Shown here in pieces: positions 15,291-24,879 of a DNA stretch of 64,000 nt. The position numbers and the translations under genes are program-made. A model generated the notes under the pieces. It did not search any database. It worked only from the letters and a program-made list of their open reading frames with translations, and had not been told where the DNA came from. Source of the stretch: RGIG7213 sp045540335 (GTDB lineage: Bacteria; Bacillota; Clostridia; Oscillospirales; CAG-272); the NCBI GenBank assembly GCA_045540335.1, contig JAZQHC010000008.1, positions 3,644-67,643 on the forward strand. The letters run 5' to 3'. Each line of letters opens with the position of its first letter. Within the stretch, counting starts at the first letter, position 1.

Positions 15291-16655
15291 TTAATGAATC
15301 GTTACATCATTTAAAGAGAATATTTTTATTTGGTAAGAGCCGTTGAAATAATCAACAATTCCCTTTACATCGATAGTTTTGCCATCAAAATATGCAGGAA
15401 GAACAAGTTCGCCTTTTTCGTCCTTGAGAACCGTTGTACGCACTGAAATTGTTTTGCCGTTTGCTTTGCAAGTTAAAGTCATTGCGCCATCAGAATCACC
15501 ATCGTTATCGGTAACGTAAATATCGTTAACGGTGAGGTTCTTCATACTGATAGAGGAAGACAACGCAAGCTCTGCATAAGAAACTTCTTTAAGCTGTTCT
15601 TCATCGTTATCAATAACCGTTACGGAAACTTTTCCGTCAACAAACGTTTCGGGGGTAGTTTCAACGTATGCAGCTTCAAATCCTTCGCCAAGCTTTTGGA
15701 TATTATTGGGGTTAGTGGGGTCCATCATATCATATTTCAAATCTGAAACCTGATACGTTCCGCCTGCCTCATAAAATTGCATCGAGCCTACAATACGCAC
15801 TTTATTACCGGGTTTAACAACGTTAAGACCGGAACCGTTCAACGAGAATCCATAATAAACCGAAATGCCGTGATACATATTGGTTTCATCATCAAATGCT
15901 TCAACGTAAACGCTTTGGCCGCTGTTTTTTGTAACAACGCCTTCGAATGCAACAGTCTTACCCGTATAAAGCGTCGGGTTTGCACGTAATTCTTTAAGCG
16001 TAAGTTCAATGGCAGATCCATAGTAAAAATCGGGGTCTTTTTCTTCTGAATATACATACAGCTTGTGTGCACGCGCCTGATCTATTGCAGACATGCACTG
16101 TGAACCATATATATTCTGCGAAGAATTGGAGGCAATCGCCAAACCTTCTTGCAATATTTCAAGGTTTAAATTGCGGTATTCTTCATTTTCAGCTGTTTTG
16201 TACCACACCCACATGAGATATCTTTCACCTGTGGAGTCAGCATTAAGCTGAGCAGTGTCACTTTCCAAAACGATTGAGGTTGCAGCCTCTAATTTTGATC
16301 TTGTGAAATTAGAAGCCTTTTTTCCCCACTCTTCTATTTGGCCGGTAGATTCCGGTGTGTTAATAGAAATATATCTTGCTTTAAGCACACCTGTTTCAAG
16401 AACATCCTTAGGAACAAAGAAGTGGGTAGTGTCACCATCTATAAACTGCTTCACCTTAACGTTTTCTATCTTGTAGGTAGAAGACGTCATATCAAGCTTT
16501 AATTGAGATACGTAATCTACGGTAGGCTGTAAAGCACCATCGGCTGATGTCGTATCAGATGTAACAGCATCTTTATCATTGCAGGAGGCAAAGCATCCTG
16601 CAATGATAGTAAGAATAATAACCGCGGATAAAAGTTTTTTAGAAATCTGCTTCAT
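15291..16655 (-). CDS. Secreted staphylococcal-nuclease-like lipoprotein with OB-type domains
   Basis: A 454-aa lipoprotein (signal peptide; lipobox Cys at 21 in IIAGC, with a second Cys in FASC). Residues about 60-210 match the SNase fold: VKQFIDGDTTHFFV, ARYISINTPEST (Arg and Glu at the positions of the catalytic Arg35/Glu43), TGERYLMWVWY (Arg in place of Arg87), and LNLEILQEGLAIA. Two C-terminal beta-rich segments (about 215-320 and 345-454) look like OB folds (FEGVVTKNSGQSVYVEAF; VKGIVDYFNGSYQIKIF). Predicted extracellular Ca-dependent DNase/RNase. It begins 16 bp after the binding-protein gene and is followed 19 bp later by the repeat lipoprotein, so it belongs to the importer operon. 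The ribosome site is weak, which suggests coupling. Confidence 0.8.
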   Translation of the reverse strand: MKQISKKLLSAVIILTIIAGCFASCNDKDAVTSDTTSADGALQPTVDYVSQLKLDMTSSTYKIENVKVKQFIDGDTTHFFVPKDVLETGVLKARYISINTPESTGQIEEWGKKASNFTRSKLEAATSIVLESDTAQLNADSTGERYLMWVWYKTAENEEYRNLNLEILQEGLAIASNSSQNIYGSQCMSAIDQARAHKLYVYSEEKDPDFYYGSAIELTLKELRANPTLYTGKTVAFEGVVTKNSGQSVYVEAFDDETNMYHGISVYYGFSLNGSGLNVVKPGNKVRIVGSMQFYEAGGTYQVSDLKYDMMDPTNPNNIQKLGEGFEAAYVETTPETFVDGKVSVTVIDNDEEQLKEVSYAELALSSSISMKNLTVNDIYVTDNDGDSDGAMTLTCKANGKTISVRTTVLKDEKGELVLPAYFDGKTIDVKGIVDYFNGSYQIKIFSLNDVTIH

Positions 16656-16671
16656 ATACGATTACCAATAA

Positions 16672-18093
16672 TTATGACATATATTCGCATTCAGCAACAG
16701 CGTCTTCGAATGCTTTTTTGATCATAGCATCTTTATCGGAAGCATTTTTGAATTCAACCATGCAGTACTGCATAAGCGCACCAACCTGGTCACGTGCTTC
16801 GGAAGAACCGTTGAACGCGGGAGATACATAGTATGCATCCTTCTGTTCAAGACATACCTTTGCAGAAAGAGCTGCTATATTGTCACCGCCGTTTGCACTC
16901 TTTATGAAGTCAGCATAGATAGCATTTTCAGAAACGGATTCAAGTACGGGAACGTAACCGGAAGCCATACCGAATTCAGCCTGGAATTCTACGCAGCTTG
17001 TAAGGTATTTTACAAACAACCAAGAAGCAACAACTTCCTGATCAGAACCCTTGAAGATACATACGGAAGGACCTTGGGAAATAACCTTCTTGTTATTAAC
17101 GTCAGCTTGGGGAATGGTTGCTATGCCAACTTCAAACGGATAAGAACCGTCGTCGTTAGCTGTGGGGCGCTGGTGTGTAGCACCCGCGGAAGAACCGATA
17201 GACATATAAGATTTAGTACCTGTTTGTGCTACGAAAAGACCTGATGTGTATGCACCGTAGATCTCTTGTGTTGTTACGTAGCCTTTTTGATGCCATTCGG
17301 AGAATTTCTTAACGAAGTTTCTGTTTGTTTCATTATCAAACAAGAAGTGCTTGCCTTCTTCTGCACTTGTGTAGTCAGAATTCAACTGTTCGCACATTGT
17401 AATAAACCAGTTTGCCTCAGAGTCGTATCCAAGGGGAATGCAGTTAGGATCTATTGTAAGGATCTTTGCGCAAAGTGTTTCCAACTCATCCCATGTGGTA
17501 GGAACGGAAAGATTGTTTGCATCGAAGAAAGTCTTGTTGTAGTAAAGAACTTCTGTAGATTTGGAAAGGGGCAATGTGTACATTTTGCCATCACCGAACT
17601 CTTTACCTTCTGCATAGTATGCATCGATAAAGTCGTCGATCTGTTCCTGTGTGAAGCCAAGTGTTTCTTTGCTTCCGTCTGCTTTTGTAACTTCTGCTTT
17701 GCTTGCAATAAGATCGTCAAGCGTTACAACAGCACCTGCAAGGTTGTAAAGTGCTACGTGGTCGGGATAGCAGTAAGCGATGTTGGGCTGGTTGCCAACT
17801 GTAAGCTCTGTACTGATCTTATCGCGAACGTCATCATAGCCGCCTTCTTGCGAGTGAACAACTTTAATGTTCGGATACATTTCGTTGAATTTTGCAACGT
17901 ACTTATCAAGTACTGTGCGGAGGTTTGCACCCATTGTGTGATAGAAAGTAATTTCAACTTCGCTACCGTCGTAGGTCAAGCCTTCTTCGAGAACAAAATC
18001 ATCATTCTTCTTGTCATTATTACATCCAACAAGTGCAACGCAGTTGAGTGCAATAGCCAAGATCAAACATACTGCTGTGAGTATTTTTTTCAT
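16672..18093 (-). CDS. ABC importer solute-binding lipoprotein, family 1 type
   Basis: A 473-aa extracellular solute-binding protein. Lipobox VGC is followed by NNDKK. The mature part follows the MalE/UgpB pattern: VEITFYHTMGANLRTVLDKY, FNEMYPNIKVV, YTLPLSKSTEVLYYNKTFFD, PTTWDELETLC, and a late GPSVCIFKG. The family normally binds sugars or glycerol-phosphate-type ligands. Here it is in an operon with a nuclease, so a nucleic-acid-derived ligand is possible but unproven. The ATG at 18093 follows AAAGGATGG with better spacing than the ATG four codons upstream. It is 62 bp after the permease gene. Confidence 0.9.
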   Translation of the reverse strand: MKKILTAVCLILAIALNCVALVGCNNDKKNDDFVLEEGLTYDGSEVEITFYHTMGANLRTVLDKYVAKFNEMYPNIKVVHSQEGGYDDVRDKISTELTVGNQPNIAYCYPDHVALYNLAGAVVTLDDLIASKAEVTKADGSKETLGFTQEQIDDFIDAYYAEGKEFGDGKMYTLPLSKSTEVLYYNKTFFDANNLSVPTTWDELETLCAKILTIDPNCIPLGYDSEANWFITMCEQLNSDYTSAEEGKHFLFDNETNRNFVKKFSEWHQKGYVTTQEIYGAYTSGLFVAQTGTKSYMSIGSSAGATHQRPTANDDGSYPFEVGIATIPQADVNNKKVISQGPSVCIFKGSDQEVVASWLFVKYLTSCVEFQAEFGMASGYVPVLESVSENAIYADFIKSANGGDNIAALSAKVCLEQKDAYYVSPAFNGSSEARDQVGALMQYCMVEFKNASDKDAMIKKAFEDAVAECEYMS

Positions 18094-18155
18094 GTCGTTT
18101 TCCATCCTTTAATAAAATTATTGCTAAAAGCCCTTCCCCTTTCGGGGTCAAGCGA

Positions 18156-19052
18156 CTAACCTTTGATACCGCTTCTTGAAACGCCCTTCATGATGTATTT
18201 TCTCAAGAATACAAACACTAAGAACAGCGGGAGTGATACGATGGCAACCGCTGCCATCTGAACGGGATAGTTGACCATATCGTCCACCGTGAAGTCTGCA
18301 CCGCGCAAACCGTTCGTGATAAGAAGGTGGGCATCATCACTTGCAACGAGGTTAGGCCATACGTATGAGTTCCATGCACCCATCATTTTCAATATTGTAA
18401 TTGAAATCAACGTGGGCAATGAAAGCGGAATCATAACCTTCCAAAGATATTTCAAATCGGAAGTACCGTCAACCTTCGCGGCGAGGTACAATTCATTTGG
18501 GATCTGCATGAAATTCTGTTTTAACAAATAAATGTAGAAAACGCTTACAAGAAATGGGATTATCAAAACTTTGTAAGTATTCATCCACCCCAAATTATTA
18601 ACGGTTTGGTAGTTTGTGATCGTAAAAAGCTCGCCGGGGATCATCATCGTTGCAAGCAACGCCGCAAACAAAGCATTCTTGCCCTTAAATTCAAGACGGG
18701 CAAACGCAAACGCCGAAAGCACTGTAATAACAAGTGAAAGAAGCGTTGAAACAACACCTACATACACCGTATTTGTAAATAGCGTTCCAAGATTTGCAGT
18801 AGAAAATGCATCTACGTAGTTGTGCAATATGATCTGCTTCGGGAAAAGAGTGGGAACAGGAAGATTATATTCCGTAAGACTCTTAACCGAAGAAATAAGC
18901 ATCCAATAAAACGGGAACAATACGATAAGGGCAATAATGCCAAGGAAGGCGTAAAGTGCGATCTGCACGAAAATCTTTTCAACTTTTTGGCCTGTTGAAA
19001 CTTTTTGCATATCACGCTCTTGCATGATTTTTTGTGTATTCTTTTCTGCCAT
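18156..19052 (-). CDS. ABC importer permease, MalG type
   Basis: A 298-aa permease with six predicted helices after a charged N-terminus. The EAA loop reads LYLAAKVDGTSDLKYLWKVM followed by IPLSLPTL, typical of the CUT1 MalG/UgpE group. It pairs with the MalF-type permease 15 bp upstream. AGGAGGGAG lies before the ATG. Confidence 0.92.
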   Translation of the reverse strand: MAEKNTQKIMQERDMQKVSTGQKVEKIFVQIALYAFLGIIALIVLFPFYWMLISSVKSLTEYNLPVPTLFPKQIILHNYVDAFSTANLGTLFTNTVYVGVVSTLLSLVITVLSAFAFARLEFKGKNALFAALLATMMIPGELFTITNYQTVNNLGWMNTYKVLIIPFLVSVFYIYLLKQNFMQIPNELYLAAKVDGTSDLKYLWKVMIPLSLPTLISITILKMMGAWNSYVWPNLVASDDAHLLITNGLRGADFTVDDMVNYPVQMAAVAIVSLPLFLVFVFLRKYIMKGVSRSGIKG

Positions 19053-19067
19053 GTTACTCCCTCCTTA

Positions 19068-20006
19068 TCAATAATGTGTTTTCTTTTTGCTGACAGACAG
19101 GTTAATCATAGTAACCACAAATATAATGCCAAACAAAATCAAAGCTGCTGCACTTGCGCGACCCTGGTGATTTTTGATAGAATCATAAATGTAACCTACC
19201 ATTGTATTAAGTCTGCCATAGTCGCCTGCAGGACCCATCTTATCACCGAATATACCTACGATACTGGAATATTCTTTAAATCCGCCGATAAAGCCCGTGA
19301 TAACAACGTATGCGATCATAGGGGAAAGCAACGGAACTGTGATTTTCGTAAACACGCGAACACGGGGTGTACTGTCGATCTTGGCAGCTTCGTAATACTG
19401 TTTGTTTACGCTTTGTAAGCCGCCCAAAAGGATCAATATTTTAAACGGAAGCGCGTTCCAAACGATATATATCGTCATAACTGCAATATTTGCAGCATAC
19501 GTAGAACCTGCGTTTATCCAGTTTATAGGCTCGCCGCCGAATAATTGTATAAAGTTATTTATAATACCTACGGTTTCAATAACCTGCGTTTCTGCCGCAG
19601 TATTACCAACGATATTAAACATCGCCGCAAATACCATACCAATAGCAATCGAATTTGTTACGTAGGGTAAGAAAAATATCGTTTGCAAAAACTTTTGAAG
19701 AAACTTTATAGAGTTAAGACATACCGCAATAACAAGTGCGAGGAACGTTGATATCGGCACTGTCAAAACGCAAAGCAATAACGTATTTTTCATACAAGTT
19801 ATAAAATCTTTATAACCTATTACCGTTTTGAAGTTTTTAATGCCGAAATCGAAATCTTTGCCGCCTGCGGCAGCAAGGCTGCTGTAATCCTCTGTGAAAG
19901 CCATTACAAGTGTATTAAATATGGGCCAAACGGTAAATACAAGCAGCAATATAATAGCGGGGGCTAAATATATCCACGCTTTCCATTGATGTTTACTATC
20001 AACCAT
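19068..20006 (-). CDS. ABC importer permease, MalF type
   Basis: A 312-aa permease with six predicted helices. It begins with WIYLAPAIILLLVFTVWPIF and has an EAA loop QYYEAAKIDSTPRVRVFTKI followed by TVPLLSP, as in CUT1 MalF/UgpA proteins. ATG 20006 follows GAGGTGA; a GTG two codons earlier overlaps that site and is rejected. It starts 11 bp after the ATPase gene. Confidence 0.92.
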   Translation of the reverse strand: MVDSKHQWKAWIYLAPAIILLLVFTVWPIFNTLVMAFTEDYSSLAAAGGKDFDFGIKNFKTVIGYKDFITCMKNTLLLCVLTVPISTFLALVIAVCLNSIKFLQKFLQTIFFLPYVTNSIAIGMVFAAMFNIVGNTAAETQVIETVGIINNFIQLFGGEPINWINAGSTYAANIAVMTIYIVWNALPFKILILLGGLQSVNKQYYEAAKIDSTPRVRVFTKITVPLLSPMIAYVVITGFIGGFKEYSSIVGIFGDKMGPAGDYGRLNTMVGYIYDSIKNHQGRASAAALILFGIIFVVTMINLSVSKKKTHY

Positions 20007-20017
20007 ATTCACTCACC

Positions 20018-21112
20018 TCAAAAACGGATTCTTTCTTCGGTAGCCGCATCAAATATAAGTACTTTATGCGGTTTAAGAGAATATTTGATATTTTCAGCCC
20101 CGATATTTATCTTCGCATCGGAATTGATTATTGCACGAACAAGGGGGTTTTGAGATGCTTCGTTTGTGCAAACAACACTCATATCCCTGCCCATAACCTC
20201 TACATTTGAAAGCTTGCATGTGAAAGCACCGTTATCATCGGGTATAAAGCCTTCAGGACGAATACCTACAACAACGTTACGGTCTTCAACACCCTTAACG
20301 TCAAGAACGGCTTCATTGCCGAGATAAAGCTTTTCGTTTTTAACAACACCCGTAAATACGTTTATAGGGGGTGTACCAAGGAATTTTGCAACGAAAAGAT
20401 TCGTAGGATCTTCATAAATATCCTGCGGCTTACCAACCTGTTGAACAACACCTTTTTTCATTACAACGATAATATCGGAAATACTCATCGCTTCTTCCTG
20501 GTCGTGCGTTACGAATACGGTTGTAATTCCCGTTTCCTTTTGGATCCTTCTGATTTCCTCTCTCGTTTGCAAGCGCAAACGTGCATCAAGGTTAGAAAGC
20601 GGTTCGTCAAGAAGAAGAACCCTGGGCATTTTTACAAGCGCACGCGCAATAGCAACACGCTGCTGCTGACCACCCGAAAGCTCGTTGGGCTTTCTGTCCA
20701 TCAAGTCGTCGATCTGTACAAGCTTGGCAGCCTGCAATGACCTTTCAAGCATATCAGCTTTCGACATTTTGTCTGCACCCTTAAGGTTTTGCAGCGGGAA
20801 CATGATGTTCTGCCTAACAGTCATGTGGGGGTAAAGGGCATAGTTTTGGAAAACAAGACCGATGCCCCTGTTTTCAGGAGACAATTCTGTAACGTCTTCT
20901 TCCCCGAAGAAGATCTGCCCTCTTGAAGGTTTCTGCAACCCGCTTATCATGTAAAGCGTGGTACTTTTTCCGCAACCCGAAGGGCCGAGCAAACCAACCA
21001 ACTTACCATCGGGAATCGTAAATGTAAAATTATCAACAGCAACAACATCGCCGCCGACTTTTTTGTTACGATTGGGGAAAACTTTTGTTAGATTTCGTAA
21101 TTCGACTTTCAT
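20018..21112 (-). CDS. ugpC: ABC importer ATPase, MsmK/UgpC type
   Basis: A 364-aa ATPase. Walker A GPSGCGKST, Q-loop VFQNYALYPHMTV, signature LSGGQQQRVAIARALV, Walker B LLLDEPLSNLDA and switch VTHDQEEA are all present. A C-terminal TOBE/OB regulatory domain (about 235-364) follows. Many Firmicutes have one shared MsmK far from importer genes, so a dedicated copy in the operon is worth noting. The start at 21112 has GGGAGG upstream. It lies 50 bp after the RDD gene; a weak TTGTTC-TATACT pair in that gap may add a second promoter. Confidence 0.92.
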   Translation of the reverse strand: MKVELRNLTKVFPNRNKKVGGDVVAVDNFTFTIPDGKLVGLLGPSGCGKSTTLYMISGLQKPSRGQIFFGEEDVTELSPENRGIGLVFQNYALYPHMTVRQNIMFPLQNLKGADKMSKADMLERSLQAAKLVQIDDLMDRKPNELSGGQQQRVAIARALVKMPRVLLLDEPLSNLDARLRLQTREEIRRIQKETGITTVFVTHDQEEAMSISDIIVVMKKGVVQQVGKPQDIYEDPTNLFVAKFLGTPPINVFTGVVKNEKLYLGNEAVLDVKGVEDRNVVVGIRPEGFIPDDNGAFTCKLSNVEVMGRDMSVVCTNEASQNPLVRAIINSDAKINIGAENIKYSLKPHKVLIFDAATEERIRF

Positions 21113-21162
21113 TTCATCTAACCTCCCTATAATAGTATATATTATGTTTTGAAATGAACAAA

Positions 21163-21927
21163 TCAATAATCAGATCTTTCAACTTCTTCCCTATGAAGCT
21201 TGGATCTGTATTCAAACATCTCTTCTTCTGTATCAAATATCATCTGCGAAGCCATATCTACAACCACAGTATCAGAGAGTAAATCGTGAATTGAAGATGA
21301 CGTTGCCGTAACACACATCATTATTATGTCAAGTGCGAAAATACCGATAATAACAAACGCACCTATTTCAAGCAAAACCGTGCCGAACAAAACCATCATA
21401 AATAAGAATACGGGCACCATAGTTTCTATTGTAAACTTACCCAGCACGGCGCGTATAAACAACACCACCGGGCTTATCTTCACGGCATTGGTGCGCATAA
21501 CCGCAACGCCAAAAATCTTTTTACCCAACGTTTGACCGTTTTTAAAAATCAAGGGAATAACAAATTCCAATATCAAATTAGAAAACAATAATCCTAACGT
21601 TATCATCAATATAGCGTAATTAACCATAGCGCCGTACGTTGCAACAACCGCTTTATCGATATTCATTGCAGCATCGGCATCGTAATATTTTTTCTGTTCC
21701 TCTTCGGAAAGCAACTCAAACTCTTCGGTAGATATATCAAAATCAACGTCGTAAAGCTTTTCATACCTATCGTAATGTGCTATCATTTCATCGATATACC
21801 CATCATAGCCGATGATTGCCGAAATAAGTGTAATAATACCAACAGTTGCAACCACCATTATTATAAAATCGAAAAGCCACGCGGAAGCCCTTTTCCACAG
21901 GCTTGCCTTTTGCAAATCGCTGATCAT
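21163..21927 (-). CDS. RDD-family membrane protein
   Basis: A 254-aa protein with RDD signatures. The N-terminal SLWKRASAWLFDFIIM has the Arg and Asp in helix 1. GQTLGKKIFGVAVMRTNAVK is the second conserved block, and LHDLLSDT-type residues (IHDLLSDTVVVD) the third. Four to five helices are predicted, with a long acidic extracytoplasmic loop (about 45-95). Function of the family is poorly known; some members transport ions or compatible solutes. AAAGG is seven bases before ATG 21927. First gene of the minus-strand importer/nuclease transcription unit. Confidence 0.8.
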   Translation of the reverse strand: MISDLQKASLWKRASAWLFDFIIMVVATVGIITLISAIIGYDGYIDEMIAHYDRYEKLYDVDFDISTEEFELLSEEEQKKYYDADAAMNIDKAVVATYGAMVNYAILMITLGLLFSNLILEFVIPLIFKNGQTLGKKIFGVAVMRTNAVKISPVVLFIRAVLGKFTIETMVPVFLFMMVLFGTVLLEIGAFVIIGIFALDIIMMCVTATSSSIHDLLSDTVVVDMASQMIFDTEEEMFEYRSKLHREEVERSDY

Positions 21928-22017
21928 AAACAAACCTTTCGTTAATGCGTATTTTGGCAAATACACACATTAAAGCAAACGTGCAAGTATAAACTTTCAC
22001 AGTATCGTACAGAGTAT

Positions 22018-22046
22018 ATTATAACACAGAAAATTACAAAAAGCAA
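22018..22046 (-). promoter_or_regulatory. Promoter of the RDD/ABC/nuclease operon
   Basis: Minus strand: TTGCTT (22046-22041), 17-bp spacer, TATAAT (22023-22018), about 90 bp before the RDD start. Confidence 0.6.
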
Positions 22047-22211
22047 CTGTTTTTTCTTCAAAATATCAAACAAAAAAATAATATTGGCAAAATATCGCAT
22101 TGTAAAGCCGAATTTTTAGCATTTTTATAAAAAATATTACACCTTGTTTTTATTTTTTAAAAAAACGGTTCAGCAAATTCTCTTTAAAAATACCAAATTC
22201 TGTTTTTTTAC

Positions 22212-22240
22212 TTGACATATCTACCGTTATTATGTATAAT
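22212..22240 (+). promoter_or_regulatory. Promoter of the deo operon
   Basis: TTGACA 22212-22217, 17-bp spacer, TATAAT 22235-22240: both hexamers are perfect consensus. Such a strong promoter on a catabolic operon suggests a repressor, but no operator was identified. Confidence 0.85.
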
Positions 22241-22278
22241 AGAAAATAAATATATTATATAGTGAAAGGAAAACTACA

Positions 22279-22947
22279 ATGGCTGATATTAAAAACATTC
22301 TTTCAAAGTGTGATCACACACTTTTGGCACAAACCTCCACATGGGAGCAAATCAAAAAAATATGCGATGACGGTATAAAATACTCCACCGCTTCCGTTTG
22401 CATTCCGCCCTGCTTTGTAAAACAAGCAAAGGAATACGTAGGCGATAAGCTTCAAATCTGTACGGTTATCGGTTTTCCCAACGGCTACTGCACGACTGCC
22501 GTTAAGGTTTTTGAAACCAAAGATGCTATTGAAAACGGCGCAGACGAAATCGACATGGTTATAAACATCGGTGCTCTTCGCGAAAACAAGGATGATTATG
22601 TTTGCGAAGAAATTAAACAAATAAAAGCCGCTTGCAAGGATAAAATACTGAAGGTTATAATTGAAACTTGCTTGCTTACTGAAGATGAAAAGATTCGTAT
22701 GTGCAAGATCGTTACGAAAGCAGGCGCTGATTACATTAAAACTTCCACAGGATTTTCAACTGCAGGCGCAACACTTGAAGACGTTAAGCTTATGTATGCA
22801 AACGTAGGTGAAGGCGTACTTGTTAAGGCTGCCGGCGGAATTTCCGGTATTGAAGATGCACAAGACTTTTTGGATGCGGGTGCTTCCCGTCTTGGAACAA
22901 GCCGAGTTGTTAAAGCAGTACAAGGATTGGAAGGATCCGGATATTGA
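22279..22947 (+). CDS. deoC: Deoxyribose-phosphate aldolase
   Basis: A 222-aa class I aldolase that splits 2-deoxyribose-5-phosphate into glyceraldehyde-3-phosphate and acetaldehyde. Seen: CTVIGFPNG, the ADEIDMVINIG strand, KVIIETCLLT, the Schiff-base Lys in YIKTSTGF, and VKAAGGI. AAAGGAAAA precedes the ATG. First gene of deoC-deoD-deoB-cdd-pdp, which together take deoxynucleosides to central metabolism. Confidence 0.95.
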   Translation: MADIKNILSKCDHTLLAQTSTWEQIKKICDDGIKYSTASVCIPPCFVKQAKEYVGDKLQICTVIGFPNGYCTTAVKVFETKDAIENGADEIDMVINIGALRENKDDYVCEEIKQIKAACKDKILKVIIETCLLTEDEKIRMCKIVTKAGADYIKTSTGFSTAGATLEDVKLMYANVGEGVLVKAAGGISGIEDAQDFLDAGASRLGTSRVVKAVQGLEGSGY

Positions 22948-22989
22948 TATTTCTGTATCAGCCCGATTTTGATGAAAGGAAATGGAATT

Positions 22990-23700
22990 ATGAATAAAAC
23001 TCCCACATCGCACATTGCCGCCAACTACGGTGATTTTGCAGAAACCGTATTGATGCCGGGCGACCCTTTGCGTTCGAAATTCATAGCAGAAAACTATCTT
23101 ACCGACGCCGTTCTTGTGAATAATATAAGGGGTGTCCAAGGTTATACAGGTTTTTATAAGGGTAAACGCGTATCTGTTATGGCTTCCGGTATGGGACAGC
23201 CCTCAATAGGCATATATTCGTATGAATTATACAATAACTACGACGTTGAAAATATCATACGCATCGGTTCGTGCGGAACATTCACACCGGATCTTCATGT
23301 AAAGGATATTATAATAGCAATGGGTGCTTGCACAAACGGCAATTACGCCATGCAGTACGATCTGCCCGGTACGTTTTGCCCTATTGCGGATTTTGCATTA
23401 GTAAGACGTGCAGTGGAAGAATGCGAAAAAGCAGGCGTAAACTTCCGCGTTGGAAACATCTTTTCTTCCGATATTTTTTACACGGACAATCAATCTGATA
23501 TGAAATGGGCAAAAATGGGTGTTCTGGGTGTTGAAATGGAATCTGCTGCACTTTATTGCAATGCCGCAAGGGCAGGCAAAAAGGCACTTTGCATTTGCAC
23601 GGTAAGCGACTCGTTTGTTAATCCGGACGAAAAAGCTACAGCAGAAGAAAGGCAAAGCTCTTTCACACAGATGATGGAAATAGCTTTGAATATAGCGTAA
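22990..23700 (+). CDS. deoD: Purine-nucleoside phosphorylase, hexameric DeoD type
   Basis: A 236-aa phosphorylase that cleaves purine (deoxy)nucleosides with phosphate. Seen: MPGDPLRSKFIAENYL near the N-terminus, SGMGQPSIGIYSYEL, RIGSCG, and GVEMESAALY at the nucleoside site. ATG 22990 follows AAAGGAAATGG; an earlier in-frame ATG would place the Shine-Dalgarno inside the gene. Confidence 0.95.
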   Translation: MNKTPTSHIAANYGDFAETVLMPGDPLRSKFIAENYLTDAVLVNNIRGVQGYTGFYKGKRVSVMASGMGQPSIGIYSYELYNNYDVENIIRIGSCGTFTPDLHVKDIIIAMGACTNGNYAMQYDLPGTFCPIADFALVRRAVEECEKAGVNFRVGNIFSSDIFYTDNQSDMKWAKMGVLGVEMESAALYCNAARAGKKALCICTVSDSFVNPDEKATAEERQSSFTQMMEIALNIA

Positions 23701-23715
23701 GTTAAGGAATTTCTT

Positions 23716-24879
23716 ATGAATAAAAGAGTTTTTTTAATCGTATTGGATAGTGTAGGTATCGGCGAAATGCCCGATGCCTACCGTTGGAAAGACGAGGGCA
23801 GCAACACCCTTGGCGCAATACGAAAGCACGAAAATTTCAACTGCCCCAATCTTGAAAAATTAGGTCTTTTTAATATTGAAGGCGTTGGCGGCGGAGTTGA
23901 CGCCCCCGTTGCTTCTTTTGCACGAATGAAAGAAGCATCTAACGGAAAAGATACAACGATAGGCCACTGGGAAATATCCGGCATATACTCTGAAAATCCC
24001 TTGCCAACGTACCCAAACGGTTTTCCTTCTTCTGTTATTGACGAATTTGAAAGAAAAACCGGCAGAGGCACACTGTGCAATTTACCTTATTCCGGTACAG
24101 ACGTTATACGCGATTATGGCGAGGAACACATAAAAACGGGAAAATTGATAGTTTATACGTCTGCTGACAGCGTGTTTCAGATTGCCGCACACGAGGATGT
24201 CGTTCCGATAGAAAAGCTATACGAATATTGCCGGATAGCACGTGATATTCTTACAGGCGAGCACGGTGTCGGCCGTGTCATAGCGCGCCCGTTTGAGGGT
24301 ACGCATCCCTTCAAACGCACACCCAGAAGACATGATTTTTCTCTTGTACCGCCAAGCGATTCCCTTCCTCTTATACTAAAGAATAAAGGTTTTGACAGCA
24401 TATCCGTTGGAAAAATATACGATATTTTTGCCGGAATCGGTTTTACGGAAAGTCATCCCACGACAGGCAACAACGATGGAATTGAAAAAACGATCTCTAT
24501 TATGGATCGCGATTTTAACGGTCTGTGCTTTATAAATCTTGTCGATTTTGACATGGTGTACGGTCACAGAAACGACGTAGCAGGATATGCAAACGCACTT
24601 TCCTACTTCGACAGCCGAATTCCCGAAATAATCGGCAAATTATCAGACGAAGATCTTTTGATAATCACGGCAGATCACGGGTGCGACCCCGCTGCCCCAT
24701 CTACCGACCATTCACGCGAATATACGCCAATGCTGGCATACGGCAAAAAAATAAAGTACGGGGTAGATCTTAAAACAAGAAATACATTTGCAGATATAGG
24801 TGCAACCGTTCTTGATTGGTTTGACGTATCCGCTGATGGATTTTTCGGTACGTCGTTTTTGAAGGAGATTCTGAAATGA
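23716..24879 (+). CDS. deoB: Phosphopentomutase
   Basis: A 387-aa alkaline-phosphatase-superfamily mutase that interconverts (deoxy)ribose 1- and 5-phosphate. Seen: FLIVLDSVGIGEMPDA with metal Asp, the phosphorylated Thr in GKDTTIGHWE, the metal site NLVDFDMVYGHRND, and ITADHGCDPAAPSTDHSREY. It makes the deoC substrate from the phosphorylase products of deoD and pdp. Its stop overlaps the cdd start by ATGA (24876-24879). Confidence 0.95.
   Translation: MNKRVFLIVLDSVGIGEMPDAYRWKDEGSNTLGAIRKHENFNCPNLEKLGLFNIEGVGGGVDAPVASFARMKEASNGKDTTIGHWEISGIYSENPLPTYPNGFPSSVIDEFERKTGRGTLCNLPYSGTDVIRDYGEEHIKTGKLIVYTSADSVFQIAAHEDVVPIEKLYEYCRIARDILTGEHGVGRVIARPFEGTHPFKRTPRRHDFSLVPPSDSLPLILKNKGFDSISVGKIYDIFAGIGFTESHPTTGNNDGIEKTISIMDRDFNGLCFINLVDFDMVYGHRNDVAGYANALSYFDSRIPEIIGKLSDEDLLIITADHGCDPAAPSTDHSREYTPMLAYGKKIKYGVDLKTRNTFADIGATVLDWFDVSADGFFGTSFLKEILK

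Larger units (their letters stand above)
21928..22278. other. AT-rich divergent intergenic region
   Basis: This gap holds the two promoters described separately, with about 170 bp of A/T runs between them. No reading frame, terminator or clear operator was seen. Both halves of the proposed nucleic-acid locus start from here, so it is the place to look for shared control. Confidence 0.6.

Noticed and set aside
17266..18159. 297-aa plus-strand reading frame
   Set aside because: Antisense to the solute-binding protein gene, Cys/Phe-rich, no family pattern.
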